Of a stretch of 16,528 nt of DNA, positions 7,639-15,026 are shown one piece after another; the stretch's first letter is position 1; every line of letters starts with the position of its first letter. The stretch comes from Coriobacteriia bacterium. Lineage in GTDB: Bacteria > Actinomycetota > Coriobacteriia > Anaerosomatales > JAHIQC01. The stretch is from assembly GCA_030653635.1 (NCBI GenBank), contig JAURYZ010000109.1, positions 1-16,528 on the forward strand, written 5' to 3'. The notes beneath the pieces were generated by a model. That model was not told where the DNA came from. It did not search any database and was given only the letters and a program-made list of their open reading frames with translations. A program made the position numbers and the translations under genes.

Positions 7639-10600
7639 CTAGACCTTTCGAGCCCACTTGAAGCTTGCGAACTGGCCGGACACCTTCTCCATGAAGTCCG
7701 GCAGCCCGCCGCTGTACTCGAGTTCTTTGAGCCTGGCGTCGGCGGCCTCAGGGGTGAGCTTGCCGGACTGCACGTCTTTGATCACATCCATGCCCGCTTT
7801 GACCTTAGGTAACGGGTCCTTCACGCCGTAACCTTGTTTAGCGTAGCCATCGCCCACGCCCTCGAGCGAATGGACGGCCTTATCGGCCTGTTTGTAGGCG
7901 TCGAGCTTATTGCCCTCGTGGTAGGCCTCGGCGACCTTGGTTTCGTAGGTCTTGCCCAAACCGTCGGGATCGAGCAACGTTGACTTGCCCGCTTTGACCA
8001 TGTCGATGTTGGGCGTGATCTGGGACTTCTCCCACTTGCCGGTCTTCTCGTTGTAGATGGTGCCCTGATCGGCCATGTCCACGCTGGCCTCCGCGTGGTG
8101 CTGATCGGTCGCGAGTTGCTGGTGGTCCTTGGCCCACTTGGCCGCACCCTTCGGATCGGAGGGACCGCCCGTCTCTTTGGCAAAGATACGCTGCGATTCG
8201 GCCGCCCAGGACTCCTTCTTGAGCTCGATGAATCGGCGTTGTCCGGTTACTGGGTCGGTCGTCACGTAGCCCACACGATAATCGCGGTCCACGCCATCAG
8301 GGGTACCGAAGCTCTCGACTTCGATCTTGCGGCCCTCGGCCTCAGGCAGGTTCTCGGCAACCCACTGCTCGAGTTTGCGGTCGTGGCCCTCGTAGATCTC
8401 GGCGCGGGTCTCGTGCATCTTCTTCCACAGGTCCGGGTGCGACTTCTTCAGCTCGCGCATCGCGTCGGGGTCACGCAGGATGCGCTCTACAGTCGCGCGG
8501 TCGACCTTGCCCCCATCGGCCGTTTTGGCGGTCAGATCTGCGGCCATGGATGCAGCACGCTTGGCAGGTGAGCCCTTGGGTGGCTTCTTGGCCTTGGACG
8601 CCGGTGTGTCGGCATCGGCCCCGGGCTTCGGCTGGGCCGCATCTGGTTCTGCAGCCTTGGCCTTGGCTCCGTCCGCGCCCGCCTTGGGCTTGCCGGCATC
8701 CGCGCCCGCACCGCCCTTCATGCCCGCGATCTTTTGCAGGAAGCGAATGAGCCCTTCGTCGCGCAACTGCGCGCCCACGCGCTTCATCGCGCCTGTGACC
8801 GAGAGCTGCGGGTCGTTGTAGAGCTCCTTGGCGAAGTAGTAGGCGATGAACAGCGCCCACCCGATCGCCTTCTTATCCCCCGAGAGCTTGGTGAGGAAAT
8901 CCGGATCGGTCAGTGAGCCCTCAACCACGCCCGTCAGCATGCTCGCCTGCGCGGAGAGCCAGTCCTCAAGCGAGCCGCCGCGCTGCCACGTCTCCATCGC
9001 CGAGACCAGCAACGGCTTGAGCATCCCGATTGCCACCGAGCCCACCACGCCCAAGTACGCACCGGACGCCACGCCCAGCGCGATGTCGCCGCACCACGAG
9101 ATCCAGTCGAGCGTTCCCTCGATCTGCTCGTTCCACCACGCGGCGTCTAGATGCTCGTGCTTCTCAATCATCATCTGGTCGTACGCGAAGCTCCACAGCC
9201 CTGTGCGCATCTTGAACAGACCCTCGGCACCCATGGTGAGCGAGCGCTCGTTGACGAGCGCGTAGAGGCGCTCGCGGTGCTCGGCTGGAACGAACGTGCC
9301 GATGACCTTGCGGCACCCATCAAGCTCGGCTTGCCATGCGTCCGAGAACGGATCGGTGTTCACGCCCAGCAGCCGTAGCGGCACCATCGCCGAGAACCGC
9401 TCGTCGTCGCGGCCGGGCACGCTCGCGCGCAGCGAAGCCGCAAGCAACTCGCCCCCTGTGGGCAGTTCACGCTCGAGCGCAATGCGGAAGGTCGCCGACG
9501 GAATGCTGAGGGGGCGCACACCAGCGGCCTGCACCGTAAGACCGCCCGCGCTGAGACCCGCGTGCCCGCTCGTGCCCTCCTCGCCGCCGATTTCGAGCAC
9601 GGTGGCTTGGGCCAGTGAGATGTTGGGAGTGATCTCGCCGGACGCTTCATCGCGCACGAAGACCCGCAGGTCGATATCGACCGGGACCGCGCTTCCGTCC
9701 GCCCGCACCGTAAACGCTCCAGCGGACGGATCGATGTTGGCGCGGTCGATGAACAGGCCCTCCTGTGTGATGATGACCTGCACTTCTCGGCAAATGGGTT
9801 CAAATCCATCTGCCGAGGCGACCACGACCAAGGTGGCCGAGGACTGAGGCCGGGACGGGTCGATGCGATCACCGGCATCTTCCGTGAGCGTAAGCGTCGC
9901 GGTCGCAGGTCCGGTCGAGACGATATCGGGTGTCGCCAGCAAGCGTGCGCCCTCGCGCCAGTTGGTCTCGAAGCTCCACGCGGTCCCTCCCGCGTTGTCG
10001 ATCCACACGCTGACCTCGGCACTGACACCGGAGTCGGCGGCGAACGTGACGTGATCAGGACGCGCGTCTATCTCGGGCAGTCGCGCGAGCGGGATCGCGA
10101 CCAGCTCGCTTAACACGTGCTCGCCTATCTGCGCGCTCACCCGCACGGTCGCGCTATCGGGTGGCTGCACCAGGCTGGTGGGGTCGGGCTGTGAGGCCAC
10201 GACGGTGACGGCGCGCCCGTCTTCGTAATCGGCAGGCCGCGAAATGTCGATCCACTCGGAGTCCTTCGCAAACTCGAGAGAAGCACGCACTGCCATCGTG
10301 TCGGCCTCCAGATCCGTGCCCAGGAGTTCGACGACTGCCACGAGGGTGAGTGAGTCGTCACCCTGCGTACGCAGCGACATGCCTGCCGGTTCGAAGCGCG
10401 TGACGATGCGGCTGCCACCGGCGGCGGTGACGGGTACCGATGCAGTGGTACTGCCAAGCGACGCACTCGCCTCGACGGTGATCGCAGCACCCGTGGCAAC
10501 CTCGCCTGTCTGCCACACGGTCGTCTGCAAGGTGCCGTAGGCAGTCTGTGGCTGCACGCTCACTCCGGCCGGGAGGTGCAGTACGATTGCGGCGTCGGCT

Positions 10601-11601
10601 GCGGGCTGGAAGCTGCCGTTGGGCAAGACCTTGAACGCTTGGGCGGTAAACGACGCAGAGTGTTCGGCACTAACCGTGAGCCGCCCCGTCGATAGTTGCA
10701 GGACGTAGCCGACAGGCTGGTCGGGCGCGGGCTCCTCGGCATCAGGGGTCTTGGTGCGCGCACTGGCAGCGGCACCGGCGAGGCCGATCGCGGCTGCGGC
10801 CACCGCAGCGAGGCCTCCCGTGATGGTCCGCCACGGGGAGGTGTCGCCACCGTCGCTACCCGGTACGTCCGCGCCAGCGCTTGTGCCATCGAGCGCGTGG
10901 AATCTAAGTGACGCGAGGACCGATTCGACTTCGGCGGTCATGGGATCGAGCTGAGCGCCGTAGTGCTCCCCCGACGTGCGTCCCGGGTCCTCCGACCAGG
11001 TCACGGCGGACGCCGCGGTGATGAGGATCCCACTGTCGCTTCCGGCGGGGATCCAGTAGACCCACGTGTTGCCGTACTCCGCATCTGCCCCATCCGTATA
11101 CTCGAGTCGCACGGTGGAGCGGTTCACGTACGCATCGAGGCCGCCGAGCGTCGTCTTTAGCGCTCCCCCCCAAACGCGCAGTGACGGGTTCTCTGAGGCC
11201 CGGAACAGGTAGTCCTCACCCGGGCTCATCTCTACCGAGCGGGCGGCGAAGTCTTCGAACGAGGTGAACGGCGTGTAGTACGTGTCGGCCGAGTAGCCGC
11301 GCCCCACGACACGGGCATCGACCTCGCCCACAGCCGACCAATCCAGGCCGTTGGAGCCGTCGGCACCACGCAGACTTCGCGCACTGAAGATGGGTTCTTT
11401 GAGCGCGTTCTCGTCGATGACGTACCATGCGTCGCTGTGGTCGTCACCGGCAGCGGCCTCGCTGGACACCTTGTATTTGGAAACGAGCAGGCTCTCGGCG
11501 AATGCGACGGCGGGAAGCAGCAACAACGCGGCGATCGACACCAGCGCAATCCAGGCGGTGGCGCGGCGGATGCTGTCGCGATAGCGGGCCGATGCGCGCA
11601 T
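7639..11601 (-). CDS. Giant secreted or membrane-anchored protein with beta-sandwich middle and unassigned C-terminal domain
   Basis: I do not recognise this 1,320-residue protein as a named family. Start: the ATG at 11601, 5 nt after AGGAGGAGG; a GTG three bases earlier is equally possible. Order (rough): signal peptide or signal anchor 1-36 (RRATAWIALVSIAALLLL, PAVAFA); an N-terminal domain 37-235; an Ala/Gly-rich hydrophobic segment 258-282 followed by ARTK; beta-rich Ig-like stretches 300-745; a helical part 750-955 with hydrophobic segments near 833-868 and 912-924; an Ala/Lys/Pro/Gly-rich linker 960-1020; and a charged C-terminal domain 1030-1320 holding TPDGVDRDYRVGY, RRFIELKKESWAAE and TDQHHAEASVDMADQG. 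If the signal is cleaved and 258-282 spans the membrane, the long remainder would be cytoplasmic, which is odd for Ig-like domains. The upstream zinc-ribbon gene overlaps it and is surely co-translated. The C-terminal domain could be an effector or a nucleotidyltransferase-like fold; this is a guess. Confidence 0.8.
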   Translation of the reverse strand: MRASARYRDSIRRATAWIALVSIAALLLLPAVAFAESLLVSKYKVSSEAAAGDDHSDAWYVIDENALKEPIFSARSLRGADGSNGLDWSAVGEVDARVVGRGYSADTYYTPFTSFEDFAARSVEMSPGEDYLFRASENPSLRVWGGALKTTLGGLDAYVNRSTVRLEYTDGADAEYGNTWVYWIPAGSDSGILITAASAVTWSEDPGRTSGEHYGAQLDPMTAEVESVLASLRFHALDGTSAGADVPGSDGGDTSPWRTITGGLAAVAAAAIGLAGAAASARTKTPDAEEPAPDQPVGYVLQLSTGRLTVSAEHSASFTAQAFKVLPNGSFQPAADAAIVLHLPAGVSVQPQTAYGTLQTTVWQTGEVATGAAITVEASASLGSTTASVPVTAAGGSRIVTRFEPAGMSLRTQGDDSLTLVAVVELLGTDLEADTMAVRASLEFAKDSEWIDISRPADYEDGRAVTVVASQPDPTSLVQPPDSATVRVSAQIGEHVLSELVAIPLARLPEIDARPDHVTFAADSGVSAEVSVWIDNAGGTAWSFETNWREGARLLATPDIVSTGPATATLTLTEDAGDRIDPSRPQSSATLVVVASADGFEPICREVQVIITQEGLFIDRANIDPSAGAFTVRADGSAVPVDIDLRVFVRDEASGEITPNISLAQATVLEIGGEEGTSGHAGLSAGGLTVQAAGVRPLSIPSATFRIALERELPTGGELLAASLRASVPGRDDERFSAMVPLRLLGVNTDPFSDAWQAELDGCRKVIGTFVPAEHRERLYALVNERSLTMGAEGLFKMRTGLWSFAYDQMMIEKHEHLDAAWWNEQIEGTLDWISWCGDIALGVASGAYLGVVGSVAIGMLKPLLVSAMETWQRGGSLEDWLSAQASMLTGVVEGSLTDPDFLTKLSGDKKAIGWALFIAYYFAKELYNDPQLSVTGAMKRVGAQLRDEGLIRFLQKIAGMKGGAGADAGKPKAGADGAKAKAAEPDAAQPKPGADADTPASKAKKPPKGSPAKRAASMAADLTAKTADGGKVDRATVERILRDPDAMRELKKSHPDLWKKMHETRAEIYEGHDRKLEQWVAENLPEAEGRKIEVESFGTPDGVDRDYRVGYVTTDPVTGQRRFIELKKESWAAESQRIFAKETGGPSDPKGAAKWAKDHQQLATDQHHAEASVDMADQGTIYNEKTGKWEKSQITPNIDMVKAGKSTLLDPDGLGKTYETKVAEAYHEGNKLDAYKQADKAVHSLEGVGDGYAKQGYGVKDPLPKVKAGMDVIKDVQSGKLTPEAADARLKELEYSGGLPDFMEKVSGQFASFKWARKV

Positions 11602-12275
11602 CACGACCTCCTCCTAAGGGCCACCGAGGCCGTCTTGATGGCCATCGTCAGTGCTGAGGTCGTCGCGACCGCCATCGGCACCAAGGTCAAGAGCGGTGCT
11701 CCGCCGAGGAACCCGCCGACCAGTCCCACCAGCAGCGAACCTGCCTGTACGAGTGCGGTCACGAGCGCCACAAGCCCGGTGAGTGTGCGCAGCGCGCCAC
11801 CCTTTGAGCCGGTTATCAAAGCCATCAACGCGGTGACGGCGCCGGCGACCACACGAGGAATCGCGGCTGACGCCGCGCTCACCCCACCGGTGAGCCCGGC
11901 GACGATTAGATCGAGTGCGGTGGTGGCGGCCAGCGAAAGACCGGGCTTGCGCAACGAGGACTGAACCATCTTGCGTGCGGCAGGTGCCGCAGCGGCGGCC
12001 AGCATCGCCCGCAGGTCCGGTGTCTCCCCGGCGATGACCGTCTGCCAAGGAAGCATCGCGGCCATCGACGCGATCCCAGCGACCGTTGCCGGTGCGAGCA
12101 CGGGGGCGGCGGGTTGCGCCGCAGGGGCGGCCACGGCGGCGGGTTGCGCCTCGACGGGCTCAGGGGCGCTCGATGGACCGGTTCTCCTCGGCGCTCCACA
12201 GGTTCGGCAGAATCGATCCGAGTCCACGAATCGGCCCCCGCACCGTGTGCAGAACAACGCAGAGCCCCCACCCAT
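11601..12275 (-). CDS. Zinc-ribbon membrane protein, small hydrophobic C-terminal domain
   Basis: This is a 224-residue protein of unknown function. The N-terminus is a double-CxxC zinc ribbon (C9, C12, C23, C26: FCTRCGG and FCRTCGA), followed by an Ala/Pro-rich linker to about 70 and then mostly hydrophobic segments from about 115 to 220 (TALDLIVAGLTGGV, VVAGAVTALMALITG, TLTGLVALVTALVQAGSLL, LVPMAVATTSALTMAI), ending in RRRS. This suggests a cytoplasmic ribbon tethered to several membrane helices. The ATG at 12275 has GAGGG about 6 nt upstream. Its stop TGA lies within GTGATG, so it is translationally coupled to the giant protein and probably acts in its export, assembly or anchoring. Two nearby genes carry the same type of ribbon. 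Confidence 0.8.
   Translation of the reverse strand: MGGGSALFCTRCGGRFVDSDRFCRTCGAPRRTGPSSAPEPVEAQPAAVAAPAAQPAAPVLAPATVAGIASMAAMLPWQTVIAGETPDLRAMLAAAAAPAARKMVQSSLRKPGLSLAATTALDLIVAGLTGGVSAASAAIPRVVAGAVTALMALITGSKGGALRTLTGLVALVTALVQAGSLLVGLVGGFLGGAPLLTLVPMAVATTSALTMAIKTASVALRRRS
11607..11615 (-). promoter_or_regulatory. Ribosome binding site AGGAGGAGG inside the upstream gene
   Basis: The minus strand reads AGGAGGAGG here, within the last codons of the zinc-ribbon membrane protein, 5 nt before the ATG at 11601. The doubled SD core serves either the ATG or the GTG at 11604, which is why the start of the giant protein is uncertain by one codon. The site encodes the RRR near the end of the upstream protein. 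Confidence 0.75.
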
Positions 12276-12395
12276 GAATACCCTCGTCTCTCAAGCGTCT
12301 CTTGTCATAATACCGTCGCCGGCCAGAGAAGCCACCGCCGGAGTTGCTTGCTACCATGAGCCAAGCACCCAACGCAGTCGCCTGAGGAGGCCTCA

Positions 12396-13019
12396 GTGCA
12401 CGACACCACAGAGACCATCGACCAACCCGCTCGGTCACCTGAGTCCCGCGTGATCGAGTGGACCTACGACGTGCCCCTGCTCACGAGCCGCTTTATGCTC
12501 TGGGACTTCCTGCGCGTCATCGTGCTGTCTGTCGTGGCGATGTACGTCTTCGTTGCCATAGCAGGACTCATCATCGGGCAGGAGCTAATCATCTTGCCGC
12601 CGCAGGTCTTCTTGCTCACTGCGGGGATCATGCTGGGACTGTTCGTGATCGCAAGCCTGTTGCTGGGCAATCGCCAGGGCGCGCGATTCACCGTAGGACC
12701 CAAGGGCGTGGAGTACCGTGCCGAAAAGCGCGAGCGCTCGATGAACAAGCTGGTGGTGCTCGTGGGGATGCTCGCACGCAATCCCACCACGGCTGGTGCC
12801 GGGGCGCTCGCTATGACGCGCGAATGGCAGCTGGTCCCGTGGGAGAGCATCCACCGGGTGGTCGTCTACCGCCGGGAGCGCGTGATAGCCGTGCGCAACT
12901 CGTGGCGCACGGTGCTGCGGCTCCACTGCCCGCCCGATCTCTTCAACGATGTGGTCGCCGCCGTCCAGGCATACCACGCCACGCACCCCGCAACCGGCGG
13001 GGCGTCCAACCGAATCTAG
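12396..13019 (+). CDS. Two-helix membrane protein with probable PH-like domain
   Basis: This is a 207-residue protein. GAGGAGG lies 5 nt before the GTG start at 12396. Residues 39-61 and 69-91 are strong transmembrane helices separated by a short loop (GQELIILPPQ), so both termini are probably cytoplasmic. Residues 95-195 (GARFTVGPKGVEYRAEK, EWQLVPWESIHRVVVYRRE, VIAVRNSWRTVLRLHCPP, ending in a helix DLFNDVVAAVQAY) have the strand pattern and C-terminal helix of bacterial PH-like domains such as the YcxB type. Function unknown; membrane-associated scaffolding or sensing is inferred. It is divergent from the zinc-ribbon operon, and its TAG overlaps the stop of the convergent zinc-ribbon/PH gene by 4 bp. 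Confidence 0.78.
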   Translation: MHDTTETIDQPARSPESRVIEWTYDVPLLTSRFMLWDFLRVIVLSVVAMYVFVAIAGLIIGQELIILPPQVFLLTAGIMLGLFVIASLLLGNRQGARFTVGPKGVEYRAEKRERSMNKLVVLVGMLARNPTTAGAGALAMTREWQLVPWESIHRVVVYRRERVIAVRNSWRTVLRLHCPPDLFNDVVAAVQAYHATHPATGGASNRI

Positions 13020-13651
13020 AGCATACCCGCGGCGTCGAGCGCCTGTTTCGCCTGAGCCTTACCTGAGCCCAGCACGATGTCGTACTTCTTACCGGTGGTC
13101 TTGATCACGAGGTGGTCTGTCGACACGCCGCTGTCGTCGTGTGACTCACGCGTCTTGGTGGACGTCTTGGTAATGGTGGAACGCTCGATTGCGAAGTTGT
13201 CGGGCGCCTCAGAAAGTGTCTGCTCAGGCGGCATCTGTAGGTAGCGTTCTGCGAACGCCGAGTAGGCGGTCAACTGCGCGCCCCACTGACCGAAGAACCC
13301 CTTGCCCTCCGACTTCGCACCCTCGCGAGCGTCGGCCACAAGATCCTTCATCATGGCCATCGTGATCTGAGCGAATATGACACGTCGGTCTGTGAGAATC
13401 AGCGTGTACTGCCTGGTCTTGACTCCCAAGAACCCCGCCTTGAGAGTCGCGTTGGGGATAACCGCACGCACTGCCTCACCAGTGCCGGACTGTGACATCG
13501 CGGCAGCCGGTGCTGGAGCCGGGGGGTGCAGCGGGCTGGGAGCCGGCGCGCCGGGAACCAGCGCCCGGGGCTCTCCACACGCTGCACAGAACTGCGCCTC
13601 ATCGATCAAGCCCGCACCGCACTTCGAACAGAATCGCGCATTCCCACTCAT
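13016..13651 (-). CDS. Zinc-ribbon plus PH-like domain protein
   Basis: This is a 211-residue soluble-looking protein. Start: the ATG at 13651, preceded by GGGGGA 4-5 nt upstream; an in-frame GTG at 13663 adds only four residues. Residues 8-25 hold a double-CxxC ribbon (FCSKCGA, FCAACGE). A Pro/Ala linker runs to about 55. From about 60 the chain VIPNATLKAGFLGVKTRQYT, LILTDRRVIFAQ, a helical insert rich in K/A/E, ERSTITKTSTKT and LVIKTTGKKYDIVL, closed by helix KAQAKQALDAAG, follows the order of a PH-like domain. It lies 15 nt downstream of the zinc-ribbon/RDD gene and is probably in one operon with it. No enzyme motif is seen. Confidence 0.8.
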   Translation of the reverse strand: MSGNARFCSKCGAGLIDEAQFCAACGEPRALVPGAPAPSPLHPPAPAPAAAMSQSGTGEAVRAVIPNATLKAGFLGVKTRQYTLILTDRRVIFAQITMAMMKDLVADAREGAKSEGKGFFGQWGAQLTAYSAFAERYLQMPPEQTLSEAPDNFAIERSTITKTSTKTRESHDDSGVSTDHLVIKTTGKKYDIVLGSGKAQAKQALDAAGML

Positions 13652-13666
13652 AGTTTCCCCCACCCG

Positions 13667-14902
13667 TTAGTCTTGAAAGTCCACGCCATCGACCCGTGGC
13701 GTATTGTCCTCAACGATTACGAAGTAGCGCGACTTCTGAGGTCCGGAGTTCCAATCTTCGTCGACCTCAACGACCCACAGCGCTGCATCCTGATAGACAC
13801 TCGCGACCTCGAACTGGGCAAGCGCCCCGCCTGCGGGAGCAAAGAACCAGGACTCCTGCTCCTGGAAGTTCCGCGTCGCATACGTACGCGCAGCGCTAAC
13901 GTCGTCGTTCTTCAGTGAGTTGAGCAGGTTGCCCACGGCATCCACAGCCGTCTCGGCGTTGAGCGGATTGGGCTGACCTTCCCACTCAGTCGCGTCGTTG
14001 GGCTGAGTCGGGGGTTCCTCGGCTGGGGCTTCGGCTGCCGGGTTCTCAACGGGTGTGTCCGCGGCGGGCTCCTCGGCAGGTGACTCGATAGGAACGATGC
14101 CGTCGGGCACGCCCACCTCGCCCGCGAGCGATCGAGCAAACACCACGCCGCCTATAGCGCTGCCCACAAGCGTCACCAGAAGAGCTGCGATCAGCACGCC
14201 GATGGCCGCCCCCTTGCCGGTCTTGAGCGCTACACCGCGCGCAGCAACGTCGGAGGCGCGTACCACCTGCGTCTTGGCCGCCTTGTCGCCCAGGCGCTTG
14301 CCCTTCTTGTCGACGAGCACCAGGACCAGCTCTATGAAGTTGCCGATGACGGGAATGATGTTGAGCCCGTAGAGCACGAGCTGACGCACAACGGTCGGCC
14401 CGCCCGTCGCCGGGATTCCTGTTTCCGATGAGACCACCACAATGCCGGCGAGGCGCTTGCCAAAGCCCGACCCGCCGATGACATCGCGGCCCAGAAAGTA
14501 CGCGAGCTGCCAGACAACACCCACCAGCGCAAGCAGCAGGCCCACTACGGGCACATCCTCACTCGCGCTGGCCGCAGTAATGAGCAGTACGGCGACGGGG
14601 AGCAGGGCGCCAGCGATGATGCCGTCTGCGATCCAGGCGAGCAGGCGAGCTCCGAGTGGACCCTTGGGGTACCCGGCACCGGGCGCCGCTGCGGGCGGTG
14701 GCATCACGGCAGCGGGCGGCTGAGCGGCGGGCTGGACCGGAACGGGCGGCATGACCGCCGTGGGCTGTGGTGCAGGCGGCATGGCCTGCGGTGGCACGGG
14801 CGTTTGCCGGGTTTCGGGATCGACGACTCTGAGATCGGCCCCACACAAAGGGCAGAACGAACTGCCTTCAGGAATCTGCATACCGCATTGCGCACAGTAC
14901 AT
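13667..14902 (-). CDS. Zinc-ribbon RDD-family membrane protein with extracytoplasmic C-terminal domain
   Basis: This is a 411-residue protein. The ATG at 14902 is chosen because it starts the zinc ribbon directly (C3, C6, C17, C20: MYCAQCGM and FCPLCGA) and has GGGGGG upstream; the frame is open to 15067 but without family sequence. A Pro/Ala-rich linker follows to about 80. Residues 82-215 form an RDD domain (GPLGARLLAWIADGIIAG with the R and D of the name, FLGRDV, GFGKRLAGIVVV, KGKRLGDKAAKTQVV). A further helix lies at about 230-255, then an acidic Pro/Glu-rich linker, and a C-terminal domain 310-411 (AETAVDAVGNLLNSL, ending VEDNTPRVDGVDF) that probably sits outside the membrane. RDD proteins are linked to transport or ion handling, often without a firm assignment. 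A 9-bp inverted repeat covers the start codon. Confidence 0.83.
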   Translation of the reverse strand: MYCAQCGMQIPEGSSFCPLCGADLRVVDPETRQTPVPPQAMPPAPQPTAVMPPVPVQPAAQPPAAVMPPPAAAPGAGYPKGPLGARLLAWIADGIIAGALLPVAVLLITAASASEDVPVVGLLLALVGVVWQLAYFLGRDVIGGSGFGKRLAGIVVVSSETGIPATGGPTVVRQLVLYGLNIIPVIGNFIELVLVLVDKKGKRLGDKAAKTQVVRASDVAARGVALKTGKGAAIGVLIAALLVTLVGSAIGGVVFARSLAGEVGVPDGIVPIESPAEEPAADTPVENPAAEAPAEEPPTQPNDATEWEGQPNPLNAETAVDAVGNLLNSLKNDDVSAARTYATRNFQEQESWFFAPAGGALAQFEVASVYQDAALWVVEVDEDWNSGPQKSRYFVIVEDNTPRVDGVDFQD

Positions 14903-14933
14903 AGTGACCCCCCATTTCGCTGCGACTATGTAC
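14897..14933 (-). promoter_or_regulatory. 9-bp perfect inverted repeat over the RDD gene start codon
   Basis: GTACATAGT at 14897-14905 and ACTATGTAC at 14925-14933 are exact inverted copies separated by 19 nt. The lower arm includes the start codon (14900-14902) and the loop holds the GGGGGG ribosome site. On the minus strand TACAAT (14934-14939) abuts the upper arm and could be a -10. It is either an operator pair or an RNA hairpin that masks the start; the sequence cannot decide. Confidence 0.5.
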
Positions 14934-15026
14934 ATTGTAGGGCAAGGTCCGGGATAGATTTGTCTCCCTACTCGAAGATTGCTACAGCCCGCGCACCCCA
15001 CGTGGTCTGTCTGGTCGCTCTGCCGC

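Noticed and set aside
9360..10028. Long open frames inside the giant protein and the flavoproteins on either strand
   Set aside because: They are Arg/Pro/Ser-rich shadow frames caused by high GC, without ribosome sites or recognisable domains.
7639..11601. Giant protein as a classical polymorphic toxin with immunity gene
   Set aside because: The gene after its 3' end is a flavoprotein, not a small immunity gene, and no known toxin domain or export marker (Rhs, WXG, DUF4157) was recognised. Only the linker and terminal-domain layout is similar.
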